NCBI RefSeq assembly: GCF_020404845.1
Contig: NZ_JAIOJZ010000001.1
Coordinates: forward strand, 423,570-487,569
DNA from: Streptomyces hyderabadensis
GTDB taxonomy: Bacteria > Actinomycetota > Actinomycetes > Streptomycetales > Streptomycetaceae
Direction: 5' to 3'
DNA: 64,000 nucleotides
Positions 8,132 to 16,379 of this stretch are shown piece after piece. Both the position numbers and the translations under genes were made by a program. The notes beneath the pieces were generated by a model. The model was not told where the DNA came from. It did no database searches and saw nothing but the letters and a program-made list of their open reading frames with translations. The first letter of the stretch is position 1. Each line of letters begins with the position of its first letter.

Positions 8132-8773
8132 GTGGTGGTCGAAGGTCTGGGAAGTATCGGGTCGCTGGTCAGCAGCCCATGGATCTATGCGCTGGTGGCC
8201 GTTTCGGTACTCCTCGACATCTTCCTGCCGGTGCTGCCCAGCGGGGTCCTGGTGATCACGGCGGCGACCGCGGCGGCCGCGGGCTCCGGAGCGGCGGCCG
8301 CCGGGCGGGTGCCGCAGGACGTTCCCGACATCCTCGTCCTCACGCTCTGCGCGGCGACCGCATCCGTCGTCGGCGACCTGGCCGTGTACCGCCTCGCCTG
8401 GCGCGGCGGGGCACGGCTGGACCGCGCGATCGCCCGGTCCCGGCGGCTGACCACCGCGCAGGAACGTCTCGGCGGTGCCCTGGCCCGCGGCGGCGGCGCC
8501 CTCGTCGTACTGGCCCGGTTCGCCCCGGCCGGCCGCTCGGTCGTCTCGCTCGTCGCCGGCGCGGCACACCGCCGTGTCCGCGAGTTCCTCCCCTGGTCGG
8601 CGCTGGCCGGGCTGGCCTGGGCCGCGTACAGCGTGGCCCTCGGCTACTTCGGCGGCCAGTGGCTGGGCGCGACCTGGCTGGCGACGGGCGTGTCACTGGT
8701 GGCGCTGTTCGGCGCGGGCGCGGGCGCGGCGTACCTGATGCGCAGGCAGCCCCGGACGACGGAGGCCTCGTAG
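8132..8773 (+). CDS. DedA family (SNARE-associated) membrane protein
   Basis: The 213-aa product starts at GTG (GTGGTGGTC) with GGGGAG just upstream. It has five or six hydrophobic segments, an LPVLPSGVL re-entrant segment near residue 32 and the DedA signature RFAPAGRSVVSLVAGAAH near 130 (the conserved R-x-x-P/A-x-x-R pattern). DedA proteins act as lipid scramblases/flippases for undecaprenyl phosphate or phospholipids. A second DedA protein is encoded at 16512-17366. Confidence 0.85.
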   Translation: MVVEGLGSIGSLVSSPWIYALVAVSVLLDIFLPVLPSGVLVITAATAAAAGSGAAAAGRVPQDVPDILVLTLCAATASVVGDLAVYRLAWRGGARLDRAIARSRRLTTAQERLGGALARGGGALVVLARFAPAGRSVVSLVAGAAHRRVREFLPWSALAGLAWAAYSVALGYFGGQWLGATWLATGVSLVALFGAGAGAAYLMRRQPRTTEAS

Positions 8774-8775
8774 CA

Positions 8776-8859
8776 CCGCCGGCCTCCTGACAGCGCGGAC
8801 CGCGCCCCCACCGCCGGCCTCCTGTCGCCGCGGATCGCCCCCACCGCCGATCTCCTGAA
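8776..8859. repeat. Three imperfect tandem copies of a 33-35 bp unit
   Basis: Copies begin at 8776, 8811 and 8844 and share CCGCCGGCCTCCTG followed by a CGCGGAcCGC core and CCCCCA. They run from just after the DedA stop to the edge of the sigma-factor relic, which they appear to interrupt. Confidence 0.7.
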
Positions 8860-8952
8860 GCGTCTGGCGCAGCCGGTCGACGGCGAGGCGGGTGGTGACG
8901 CGCACCAGGTAGCCCCTCGGCTCGCGCACGGCGGACCGGTCGGTGCCAGACG
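8854..8952 (-). pseudogene. Relic of an ECF sigma factor gene (SigJ-like, region 2.4 end)
   Basis: On the minus strand a short in-frame segment encodes REPRGYLVRVTTRLAVDRLR, which closely resembles the end of sigma region 2 in SigJ-type ECF factors. Nothing sigma-like precedes it and the frame continues into the 33-35 bp tandem repeats, so only about 30 codons survive. No function is expected. The identification rests on one motif recognised from memory. Confidence 0.5.
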
Positions 8953-9017
8953 CCGCGCCCCCGTGGCGACGGAAGTCTCGCGCGGGTGCCGGGTGGAGTC
9001 ACCGCCCGGCGTCAGCA

Positions 9018-9257
9018 TCAGGAGGCGCGTCGCGCTCCGGCGCCGCCTGCTCCCCGTATCTCCAGGCCCGCGAGCAGTTCGGCGGTGGCCTTGGCGACGG
9101 CTTCGACGGCGTCGTCGAAGACCTCGCGGTTGTGCGCGGCGGGCGCACGGAAACCGGAGACCTTGCGTACGTACTGAAGGGCGGCGGCCCTGATCTCGTC
9201 CTCGGTGGCCTCCTCGGCCAGCACGGGCGGACGCAGGGTCTTGATGCTGCGGCACAT
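9018..9257 (-). CDS. DUF2277 family protein
   Basis: The 79-aa protein opens with MCRSIKTLRPP, the signature of DUF2277, followed by an EEATEDEIRAAALQYVRKVSG helix. Function unknown; the conserved Cys2 and small helical fold are all that can be said. It begins 4 bp after the stop of the GNAT gene on the same strand, so the two are probably cotranscribed. The C-terminal 12 residues are low-complexity and abut the repeat/relic region. Confidence 0.85.
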   Translation of the reverse strand: MCRSIKTLRPPVLAEEATEDEIRAAALQYVRKVSGFRAPAAHNREVFDDAVEAVAKATAELLAGLEIRGAGGAGARRAS

Positions 9258-9261
9258 GACG

Positions 9262-9693
9262 TCAGTCTCCCGTCTCCAGGTCCACTCGCCAGTCGTTCGA
9301 CCTGATCCAGTGGCCCTTCGGATACTCGAAGTCGACCTGCCCGAGGAGCGTGAACCCGGCCCCGCGGCAGACCGCGTTGGAGGCGACGTGGTCGACGCTC
9401 GGGAACGCGTGCAGATACCGGTGGGACCCGGCCGCGCGGGCCGCCTCGCTCACCGCGCGGGCCGCCCGCAGGGCCAGCCCCCGCCCCTGGAACTCCGGCA
9501 GCACGCCCCACCCCGTCTCCCAGACCTCGGTGTCCCGCCAGGTCCGCCGCCAGTAACCGACGCTGCCGACGGTCTCGCCGCCGTCCGCCCGCGTGATCCG
9601 GTACATCTGGCCGGGGACCGACTCCACGTACCGCCGGTGCCGGGTCAGAAGCTGCTCCTCGCTCTCCGCGATCCGCTCGTCCACGCCGTCCAT
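9262..9693 (-). CDS. GNAT family N-acetyltransferase
   Basis: The 143-aa product is assigned from ATG 9693 because TACCGT (9706-9701 on the minus strand) ends exactly 7 nt upstream, fitting leaderless translation; the open frame upstream has no support. GNAT features are VGSVGYWRRTW, the acetyl-CoA loop GWGVLPEFQGRGLALRAARA (Q-G-R-G-L-A) and SNAVCRGAGFTLLGQ. It belongs to the ribosomal-protein-type acetyltransferases that end in a conserved Trp-containing tail. It is divergent from the gene at 9809. Confidence 0.85.
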   Translation of the reverse strand: MDGVDERIAESEEQLLTRHRRYVESVPGQMYRITRADGGETVGSVGYWRRTWRDTEVWETGWGVLPEFQGRGLALRAARAVSEAARAAGSHRYLHAFPSVDHVASNAVCRGAGFTLLGQVDFEYPKGHWIRSNDWRVDLETGD

Positions 9694-9808
9694 GTCTTTC
9701 ACGGTAGGGCAGGGGTCTGACAGTCGGGCCGGGCCGTGCGGCCACCCTTTCGCGTGAACCACCGAAGGGAACGCGCGCCTCAAATTCGAACAGGCGTATC
9801 ATTGGCGC

Positions 9809-10165
9809 GTGGCTACGACCTATGATTTCCCCAGTGACCTCCTCGCCGGTCAGGAGGAACTGCATCAGGTCCGGGCCGAGCTGTCGGCCCTGCTGAAGAG
9901 ACTTCCCTGGTCCGTCGAGCCACTCGACGGATTCAGCGACGACAACGGCTGGCGGAAGGTCGAACGCCCGGCCTCGCCCGGCTGGTCGGCGGACGAGCAG
10001 GCCGAGGTCGAGAAGCTCCGTCGGCGCGAGCGCGAGCTCGCCGTATTCGTCAGCACCCATCGCTACTGGTCGGAGACGACCGGCCCCGACCAGGTGAGCG
10101 CCCGGTCGGCGCTGAAGCACGCCCATGAGGCCCCGCTCCCGGAGTCACCGCCCGGGGACGCCTGA
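9809..10165 (+). CDS. Hypothetical protein, small and charged
   Basis: The 118-aa acidic/helical protein starts at GTG 9809; TATCAT (9797-9802) ends 6 nt earlier, so the mRNA is probably leaderless. No transmembrane segment or signal peptide. Heptad-like EVEKLRRRERELAVF suggests a short coiled coil. Notable residues are LPWSVEPLDGF and GWSADEQAEVEKLR. I do not recognise the family, though I have seen similar small proteins in streptomycetes. Confidence 0.75.
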   Translation: MATTYDFPSDLLAGQEELHQVRAELSALLKRLPWSVEPLDGFSDDNGWRKVERPASPGWSADEQAEVEKLRRRERELAVFVSTHRYWSETTGPDQVSARSALKHAHEAPLPESPPGDA

Positions 10166-10194
10166 GGAGCGCCGCCCGGGCGGGACTCGTGAGC

Positions 10195-10214
10195 GCGGCC
10201 GAGGGCCCGGCCGC
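10195..10214. terminator. Hairpin between convergent genes
   Basis: GCGGCCG (10195-10201) pairs perfectly with CGGCCGC (10208-10214) around a 6-nt loop. It sits between the stops of the convergent genes ending at 10165 and 10223 and could act in both directions. Confidence 0.45.
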
Positions 10215-10222
10215 CTACCGGG

Positions 10223-10921
10223 TCACTTCTTGCCGAGGAGCTTGTTCATCTCCGTGATCTCGGCGTTCTGTGCGGTGACGATGTCGTCGGCCAGCGCCTT
10301 GGCCGGGGCGTAGCGGCCCTCGGCCTTCTCGGTCCCGGCCATCTCGACGGCCCCCTCGTGGTGTTCGACCATCATGGTCAGGAACATCGTGTCGAACACC
10401 CGGCCCGAGGCCTGCTCCAACTCCGCCATGTCCTGGTCGTCCATCATCCCGGGCATGCCCGAGTGTCCCGAGTGGTCCATGCCGGGCATCGGCTCCGCCG
10501 ACCCCGTCGAGGTGTTCGAGGCCGCGGGCTCCGGCACGTCCTCGCCCCAGGCCGTCAGCCAGCCGGTCATGGTGGTGATCTCCGGGTCCTGTGCCTTCTC
10601 GATGCGGGCGGCGAGGTCCTCGACCTCGGCCGACGCCGACCGGTCCGCGGCCAGCCGCGCCATCTCGAGCGCCTGCCGGTGGTGCGGGATCATGCCCTGC
10701 GCGAAGGCGACGTCCTGGGCGTTGTGCGCCTTCTCTCCGGTCTCGTTCCCGGGGGTGCTTCCGGCGTCGGCGCTCGCGGACGCGGAGCCGTGCGGGCCCT
10801 CGTGGGCGCTGCCGCCGCTGTCGTTGCCGCTGTCGCCTCCGCAGGCGGCGAGGACGAAGGCGGCGGTGGCCGTGGCCGCCACCAGGGCGGTACGGCGCGT
10901 GAGGGTACGGATGCTGTTCAT
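10223..10921 (-). CDS. DUF305 lipoprotein (copper/metal-associated)
   Basis: The 232-aa lipoprotein precursor starts at ATG with GCAGGAG 9 nt upstream; the lipobox LAAC gives lipid attachment near residue 23. The DUF305 domain is a duplicated ferritin-like four-helix fold with the paired motifs MIPHHRQALEMA and MMVEHHEGAVEMA, whose histidines bind metal in the family. A Met/His-rich segment between them (MPGMDHSGHSGMPGMM) looks like a soft-metal binding site. It lies 89 bp downstream of the His-rich DUF6153 gene on the same strand, a pairing consistent with envelope copper handling. Confidence 0.9.
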   Translation of the reverse strand: MNSIRTLTRRTALVAATATAAFVLAACGGDSGNDSGGSAHEGPHGSASASADAGSTPGNETGEKAHNAQDVAFAQGMIPHHRQALEMARLAADRSASAEVEDLAARIEKAQDPEITTMTGWLTAWGEDVPEPAASNTSTGSAEPMPGMDHSGHSGMPGMMDDQDMAELEQASGRVFDTMFLTMMVEHHEGAVEMAGTEKAEGRYAPAKALADDIVTAQNAEITEMNKLLGKK

Positions 10922-11010
10922 GCGTGAACTCCTGCTGTGATCTGCGGTGAAGGGGATGGACAGGCCGGCGCACCGCGCGGCGTTGGGGCAGCGCGGGTGC
11001 GGGGCGGTGT

Positions 11011-11544
11011 CTAGATCCGCAGGAGCTGGAGTTCGGCGAGGGAGGGCGGCGCCCGCGCCCCGTCCGGGGCGTCGACCGCGTGCACGCGTACGGTCCCGTC
11101 GCACCCGACGACGGGGACCGGGTCGGGAACGGGCGCCGGCAGCGCCGGTCCGTCGCCCACCGCGCCGGACGCGCACATCGCGTCGGCGTGCTGGAGATGT
11201 CCGCCGCCGCAGGAGCCGTCGCCCTGCGGACACCCGGCGTGCGCCGCACCGGTGTGCGCCGCGTCGGTATGTGCCGCATCGGTGTGCGCCCCGCCTGCGG
11301 CCGTCGGCGCGGACGGTGTCGAATGCCCGGTCGGCGCCGTCGCGGCCGTCGGCAGGTGGGCGTCCCCGGCCCTCGGCGCCGCCGACGCGAGCGGATGCCC
11401 GGCGGAGTGCTCCGGAAGGCCGCCGCCGGGGCCCAGGCCGTGCATGCCGAGGAGCCCGGCGAGCAGTCCGAGCACGCAGACGGCCCGCCACCAGCGCACG
11501 GGCGGTCGCTGGACGTGCTGCTCGGGACTCCTCACGGACCTCAT
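11011..11544 (-). CDS. DUF6153 family protein, His/Ala-rich membrane-anchored
   Basis: The 177-aa product has one N-terminal helix (about residues 18-36) followed by an extracytoplasmic Ala/His/Pro-rich region with short repeats of the type HTDAA/HTGAA and a Cys-containing CPQGDGSCGGGHLQHADAMC segment, ending SLAELQLLRI, a family hallmark as I recall it. Residues suggest metal binding but no function is proven. It probably forms an operon with the DUF305 lipoprotein gene downstream. No clear Shine-Dalgarno sequence precedes ATG 11544. Confidence 0.75.
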   Translation of the reverse strand: MRSVRSPEQHVQRPPVRWWRAVCVLGLLAGLLGMHGLGPGGGLPEHSAGHPLASAAPRAGDAHLPTAATAPTGHSTPSAPTAAGGAHTDAAHTDAAHTGAAHAGCPQGDGSCGGGHLQHADAMCASGAVGDGPALPAPVPDPVPVVGCDGTVRVHAVDAPDGARAPPSLAELQLLRI

Positions 11545-11570
11545 CCTAGGGAGGCCGGGAACGACCGCAC

Positions 11571-11607
11571 GCGTAAGGCCCCCGGAAGATCTCTGGGGGC
11601 CTTACGC
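11571..11607 (-). terminator. Terminator of tRNA-Val
   Basis: GCGTAAGGCCCCC (11571-11583) pairs perfectly over 13 bp with GGGGGCCTTACGC (11595-11607). It begins 20 bp after the tRNA 3' end in the direction of transcription and lies just before the DUF6153 gene, insulating it. Confidence 0.8.
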
Positions 11608-11626
11608 ACCGGCACGACGCCGGTCC

Positions 11627-11701
<75 letters not shown>

Positions 11702-11784
11702 ATGACGAGTCGACAGCCTACATGGCCCGGGGCGCTGCCCGGCAAACCCATTCGTGCAGGGGCAGGGCGGGGGTTCGGGATGGT

Positions 11785-11874
11785 GCCGGGTTCGGGTCGA
11801 GGCCGGGGTCCGGGGTGCGGCCGGGGTCCGGGGTGCGGCCGGGGGCCAGGGTGCGGCCGGGTTCGGGTCGGGGC
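11785..11874. repeat. About five 18-bp tandem repeats in a gene-free stretch
   Basis: Units such as CCGGGGTCCGGGGTGCGG start at 11803 and 11821, with degenerate copies at 11785, 11839 and 11857. They occupy the middle of the 332-bp interval 11702-12033 between the tRNA and the DUF4097 lipoprotein gene; no gene or clear promoter was seen in that interval. Confidence 0.7.
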
Positions 11875-12033
11875 CCGGGCCGGGGGTTAACCCCACCGTC
11901 GATCCGGTAGCGGCCTGGATCCCGCCCGGGCCGCGTGCTCCGTACGGTCGAAGAGCCTCGCCGAACAGGTCTCCGCCCACCGCGGAGGACCCGGGTGCGG
12001 CACCTCGTCGTCCGTCCCAGGGGGAGACCGCCC

Positions 12034-12804
12034 ATGCCCGCCCGTACCGTTCCCGTCCGCGTGTCCGCCGCCGTCGGTGCCGTCGCCGTTCTCGTCGCGG
12101 GCCTGAGCGCCTGTGCCTCCGCGTCGGACGACAAGGACCCCGAGCACCGGTCGTTCGCGCTCCCGGGCAGCACGCTCACCGTCGACTCCGACGATTCCGC
12201 GCTGGAGATCGTCTCCTCGGACGACCACGCCTCCGGGAAGGTCGAGGTCACCCGGTGGTTCTCCGGCTCGGTCGCGGTCGGCTCGGACCCCGAGGTGACC
12301 TGGAAGATGGACGGCGACCGGCTGGTGCTGCGGATGCACTGCTCCGGCGTGGTCGCCGACTGTGCGGCCAAGCACCGCATCGAGGTGCCGCGCGGCGTCG
12401 CCGTCAACGTGAAGGACGGGGACGGCAGCGTGCGCGCGAGCGGGTTCGAGGACGCACTGAAGATCCGCACCGGCGACGGCTCGGTGCACGTCACCGACTC
12501 CTCCGGGCCGCTGGAACTGCGCACCGACGACGGTTCCGTCCGTGCCTCGGTCTCCTCCCGCCAGGTGCGGACGCACACCGGCGACGGCTCGGTCCGGCTG
12601 GAACTCGGCACCGTCCCGGACCAGGTGGAGTCCCGCACCGGCGACGGCTCCGTGACGATCTCGCTGCCCCGCGCCACGTACAAGGTGTCGACCGACACCG
12701 GCGACGGCTCGGTCGACGTGTCCGTGCCCACCGACGACACCAGCGCGCACGTGGTCGACGCCCGGTCCGGTGACGGCAAAATCACCGTCCGGACCGCGAA
12801 CTGA
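12034..12804 (+). CDS. DUF4097 beta-repeat lipoprotein
   Basis: The 256-aa precursor starts at ATG 12034 after GGGGGAGA. The lipobox GLSAC places the lipidated Cys near residue 28. The mature protein is a repetitive beta structure: seven short units built on T-G-D-G-S-V (KDGDGSVRASG, RTGDGSVHVTD, HTGDGSVRLEL, RSGDGKITVRT), the DUF4097 pattern predicted to form a right-handed beta helix or solenoid. Probably an envelope adhesin or scaffold; function unknown. It is followed after 71 bp by the coiled-coil membrane protein gene on the same strand. Confidence 0.88.
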   Translation: MPARTVPVRVSAAVGAVAVLVAGLSACASASDDKDPEHRSFALPGSTLTVDSDDSALEIVSSDDHASGKVEVTRWFSGSVAVGSDPEVTWKMDGDRLVLRMHCSGVVADCAAKHRIEVPRGVAVNVKDGDGSVRASGFEDALKIRTGDGSVHVTDSSGPLELRTDDGSVRASVSSRQVRTHTGDGSVRLELGTVPDQVESRTGDGSVTISLPRATYKVSTDTGDGSVDVSVPTDDTSAHVVDARSGDGKITVRTAN

Positions 12805-12875
12805 CCGGCCCGTGTGTTCGTCCCTAACGGGTGGGAGAATGAACCCGGGCAGGACGGACGACACGGGAGAGGGAT

Positions 12876-14279
12876 GTGACGGCGACACCATCGCAGCCGT
12901 ACTCGCCGATGGTGGCGCGCGCCCGGCGCCTGCCGCACCGCTTCCGCCGTCGGCGGACCGGCCCGGTCGGTGACGCCCTCACCCTGATGGGCCTCCCCCT
13001 GCTGGCCGTGTTGGCGCTGCCTGCGGCGTTCGCCGGGGGCGGTACCCGGCGCTGGTTCGGCGGGCGGGCCGAGAGCCAGCGGGCCGAGGCCCAGACCGCG
13101 AAGGACGACGCGGCCGCCGCCTTCTACGAACTGGACACCGCGCAGCGGGACCTGAGGATCTCGATAGAGACGATCGCGGCCGTCGACTCCTCCCCCGCCG
13201 CCCGGCGTGCGGTCACCGACTTCGAGGCCCTCGGCCGGCGCATCGACGAGGTCAGCCACCAGTACATCAGCGCCGTCGACGCCCACGACCTGGACCGGGA
13301 CGACCTGGAGGCATCGGCCGCCTCCCGCGCCCGCACCGAACTGACCGCCGCCAAGACCGAGCTGGGCCGGGTCAAACAGGAACTGGACCGCTTCGCCGAA
13401 GGCCTCGGCCCCCTCCTGGGCAAGGCCGAGACCCAGCTGGCCCGGCTGGCACCCGCCGTCGAGCGCGCCCGGCAGGCCCTGCTCGCCGCCTCCAACGCCC
13501 TGGACGCCGCGCGCGGAGCCGGCCTGGCGGCGGACGACCTCGCCACCCGTCTCGCCACCCTCGGCCCGGAGCTGACCCGGCTGAACCAGGGCGCGGGACA
13601 GCACGGGGTGCCCCAGACGCTCGACCGGGCCGCCCGGGTCACCCGCGAGGCCGAGGCGGTCCGCGCCGAGGCGGAACGGCTGCCCGAGCGCGCCGCCGAG
13701 ATCGGCCACCGCCTGGTCTCCCTGCGCACCCGCGCCCAGGCGCTGACCACCCGTACCGAGCAGGTCGAGCCGGTCCTGAGCGAACTGCGGCGCCGGTTCA
13801 CCGCCGCCTGCTGGCAGGACCTCCAGCACGTGCCGGAGCAGGCGACCGAGTCGGTCCGCCAGGCCGAGCGGAAACTGGCCGAGGCGCAGACCGCCCGTGA
13901 CGAACAGCGCTGGCCCGACGCCACCGCCCTGCTGTCGACCGTACGAGCCCTGCTGAACTCGACCGACGAGGCCGTCTCGGCGGCCGGCGACCGGCTGCGG
14001 CAGCTCAACGCCGTGCAGAAGGATCCGCAGCAGGAGATCGAGCGCACCCGCTTCGCCATCCGCGACGCCCAGCGCCTGGCCATGGCCGGGCGCAACACTC
14101 CCGATCCCCGGCACGCGCGCCCCCTGGACGAGGCCGTGGCCCGGCTGGAACGGGCGATCGCCACGCTGGAGGGGCGGCACCCCGACTACTGGCACTTCCT
14201 GACGGAGACGGAAGCGGTCCGGGAGACGGCGGCCCACGTGGTCGCGCAGATCCGTGAGGAGCGGGGAGCCGGTCACTGA
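12876..14279 (+). CDS. Membrane-anchored long coiled-coil protein
   Basis: The 467-aa product starts at GTG 12876 with GAGAGGGA upstream. A basic N-terminus (RARRLPHRFRRRR) precedes one hydrophobic segment at about 34-53; the rest is almost wholly alpha-helical and rich in Ala/Glu/Arg with long heptad patterns, interrupted near residues 245-250. No catalytic motif is visible. Its architecture suggests a scaffold or spacer on the cytoplasmic face of the membrane. I do not recognise a named family. Confidence 0.8.
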   Translation: MTATPSQPYSPMVARARRLPHRFRRRRTGPVGDALTLMGLPLLAVLALPAAFAGGGTRRWFGGRAESQRAEAQTAKDDAAAAFYELDTAQRDLRISIETIAAVDSSPAARRAVTDFEALGRRIDEVSHQYISAVDAHDLDRDDLEASAASRARTELTAAKTELGRVKQELDRFAEGLGPLLGKAETQLARLAPAVERARQALLAASNALDAARGAGLAADDLATRLATLGPELTRLNQGAGQHGVPQTLDRAARVTREAEAVRAEAERLPERAAEIGHRLVSLRTRAQALTTRTEQVEPVLSELRRRFTAACWQDLQHVPEQATESVRQAERKLAEAQTARDEQRWPDATALLSTVRALLNSTDEAVSAAGDRLRQLNAVQKDPQQEIERTRFAIRDAQRLAMAGRNTPDPRHARPLDEAVARLERAIATLEGRHPDYWHFLTETEAVRETAAHVVAQIREERGAGH

Positions 14280-14336
14280 TCGGCGAGGTCTCCGGACCCG
14301 GGCCGTCCGGTCCGCCGTGCCGGTTAATCTGTGCGC

Positions 14337-14555
14337 ATGCCTCGCTACGAGTACCGCTGCCGCAGCTGCGGCGACACCTTCGAACTGAGCCGTCCCATGG
14401 CCGAGTCCTCCGCACCGGCCGCCTGCCCGGCGGGCCACGACGACACGGTGAAGCTGCTGTCGACGGTCGCGGTCGGCGGCTCGGCCTCCGCGCCGGCGCC
14501 GTCGTCGGGCGGCGGCGGGGGCGGGGGTTGCTGCGGCGGCGGGTGCTGCGGCTGA
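14337..14555 (+). CDS. FmdB family zinc-ribbon protein with Gly/Cys tail
   Basis: The 72-aa protein starts MPRYEYRCRSCG, the FmdB/CxxC-CxxC regulatory zinc ribbon. The start is ATG 14337: TAATCT (14325-14330) ends 6 nt upstream, implying a leaderless message, and family members begin at this Met. The ribbon has CRSCG and a second Cys in AACPAGHD, so one half is degenerate. The C-terminus is a Ser/Pro linker followed by a poly-Gly tract with two Cys-Cys pairs (CCGGGCCG type). Confidence 0.85.
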   Translation: MPRYEYRCRSCGDTFELSRPMAESSAPAACPAGHDDTVKLLSTVAVGGSASAPAPSSGGGGGGGCCGGGCCG

Positions 14556-14601
14556 GGCCAGTCGCCGAGACGGCGCCGCACCGGCCGGCCCACGGCTCCC
14601 G

Positions 14602-15246
14602 TCAGCTCCCCAGGTAGCGCAGCACCGCCAGCACCCTGCGTGAATAGCCCTCACCTCCGGTCAGCTCCAGCTTGTCGAAGATCGCGTTGGTGTGCTTCTC
14701 CACCGCGCTCTGCGAGATGTGCAGCCGGCGCGCGATCGCCGCGTTGGTGTGGCCCTGTGCCATCTCCGCCAGCACGTCCCGCTCCCGCACGGTGAGCCGG
14801 GCGAGCAGGTCGGTGTGCGTCGTGCGGCCGAGCAGCTGACGGACCACCTCCGGGTCGAACGCGGCGCGTCCTGCGGCGACCCGCTCCAGGGCGTCCAGGA
14901 ACTCGTCGACCTGGACCACCCGGTCCTTGAGCAGATATCCCACCCCTTCCGTCTCCCCCGTGAGCAGCTCGGTCGCGTACCGCTTCTCGACGTACTGCGA
15001 GAGGACCAGCACTCCGACCTCCGGCCACCGCCCGCGTATCTCCAGGGCCGCGCGCAGGCCCTCGTCCGTGTGCGTGGGCGGCATCCGGACGTCGGCGACG
15101 ACCACGTCCGGCGGGTCCTCGGCGACCGCCTTCAGCAGCAGCTCGGCGTTGCCGACGGCCGCGAGGACCTCGTGGCCCTCCTCCGCCAGCAGCCGCACCA
15201 GCCCCTCCCGCAGCAGGGTCGAGTCCTCCGCGAGGATCACCCGCAT
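14602..15246 (-). CDS. NarL/LuxR-type two-component response regulator
   Basis: The 214-aa product has a receiver domain (phospho-acceptor Asp52 in VVVADVRMP; acidic pocket Glu7/Asp8) and a C-terminal LuxR helix-turn-helix (LTVRERDVLAEMAQGHTNAAIARRLHISQSAVEKHTNAIF). Its start codon lies inside the 3' end of the histidine kinase gene (10-nt overlap), so translation is coupled and the two are cognate partners. Target genes are unknown; the divergent DedA gene is a possible candidate. Confidence 0.95.
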   Translation of the reverse strand: MRVILAEDSTLLREGLVRLLAEEGHEVLAAVGNAELLLKAVAEDPPDVVVADVRMPPTHTDEGLRAALEIRGRWPEVGVLVLSQYVEKRYATELLTGETEGVGYLLKDRVVQVDEFLDALERVAAGRAAFDPEVVRQLLGRTTHTDLLARLTVRERDVLAEMAQGHTNAAIARRLHISQSAVEKHTNAIFDKLELTGGEGYSRRVLAVLRYLGS

Positions 15247-16379
15247 GGCAGCTCCGCGGACACGAGGGTCGGCCCTCCCGGCGGGCTGACCACGCTGAGG
15301 CTGCCGTCGAGGGCGGCGACGCGCCGGGCGAGTCCGAACAGTCCGCTGCCCGCGGCGTTCGCCCCGCCGCAGCCGTCGTCCCGCACGCTCACGTACATCC
15401 GTCTCTCCTCCGCTCTGACCGCGACGCTTATCCGGGTCGGCGCCGCGTGTTTGACCGCGTTCGTGACCGCCTCGCAGACCACGAAGTACGCGACGGTCGC
15501 GACGGCCTGCTCGGGCTCCTCGGCGAGGTCGTACTCCACCCCCACCGGTACGGACGCCCGCTCGGCCACCGTCTCCAGGGCCGCGCGCAGCCCCGCCTCG
15601 TCCAGCGTGGTCGGGTAGATCCGCCAGGCCACCTCGCGCAGCTCGTCCAGGGCACGGCGGCTCTCGTCGTGGGCCTGGCTCAGCAGCCCGTCCCGGCGGG
15701 CGGCGTCCTGGCTGCGGCGGGCCCGGCCGAGCAGCATGCCGAGGGCGACGAGGCGCTGCTGCACGCCGTCGTGCAGGTCCCGCTCGATGCGGCGCCGTTC
15801 GTCGGTCACGGCGTCGACGACCGCGGCGCGGCTGGCGGACAGCTCGGCGATCCTCCGCTCCAGCTCCTCCTGGTGGCGGGGCCCGAGGAAGTGCCGCGCC
15901 AGCTGCCCCTCCAGTCCGACCACGCCGAATATTCCCTGCACGGCGAGGAACACGAGGAACAGGCCGCCCAGACTGCCCAGGACCAGCGAACCGGGGTTGC
16001 GTATGCCGTCCAGCAGGAGCCACCCGTACAGCCCGAAGGTGCCGTACGCCAGGCCGATGGCGGCCGTCAGCATCACGACTCCGCCCAGGACGCCCAGGGC
16101 CCAGCGGCAGGCGACGTACCGCAGCGCCCGCACGTCCTCGTACGCGGGCGTGACGCGGAGGCCGAGCCACATCCGCAGCCGGGCCCGCTCCAGCTCCGCC
16201 AGGATCCGCGCGCCCGCGAGGACCGGGCGCAGTACGGCACGGCGCCCGTCCGGCCAGGCCGCCACGGGGAGCACGGCCACGCCGGCCAGCAGGGTGAAGA
16301 GCAGCTCGACGGCGGCCGCGGCGGTCCCCATGATGAGGCCCACCCCGCACCGCACTGCACGTCGCGCCATGTTTCGCAT
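15237..16379 (-). CDS. Sensor histidine kinase (HisKA_3 type)
   Basis: The 380-aa product has an N-terminal sensor region with about four membrane helices (roughly 12-40, 92-125, 130-158), the HisKA_3 motif ERRRIERDLHDGVQQRL with His203 as phospho-acceptor, and an HATPase_c domain (N box VVCEAVTNAVKHA, G1 VRDDGCGGAN). It lacks a large extracellular domain, so the signal is probably sensed in or near the membrane. Start ATG 16379 lies 7 nt after TAGCCT (16392-16387 on the minus strand), suggesting a leaderless transcript that starts 132 bp from the divergent DedA gene. Confidence 0.94.
   Translation of the reverse strand: MRNMARRAVRCGVGLIMGTAAAAVELLFTLLAGVAVLPVAAWPDGRRAVLRPVLAGARILAELERARLRMWLGLRVTPAYEDVRALRYVACRWALGVLGGVVMLTAAIGLAYGTFGLYGWLLLDGIRNPGSLVLGSLGGLFLVFLAVQGIFGVVGLEGQLARHFLGPRHQEELERRIAELSASRAAVVDAVTDERRRIERDLHDGVQQRLVALGMLLGRARRSQDAARRDGLLSQAHDESRRALDELREVAWRIYPTTLDEAGLRAALETVAERASVPVGVEYDLAEEPEQAVATVAYFVVCEAVTNAVKHAAPTRISVAVRAEERRMYVSVRDDGCGGANAAGSGLFGLARRVAALDGSLSVVSPPGGPTLVSAELPCG

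Noticed and set aside
11718..14654. 978-codon minus-strand open frame
   Set aside because: It is opposite the DUF4097 and coiled-coil genes, has no recognisable domain, and passes through the tandem-repeat interval.
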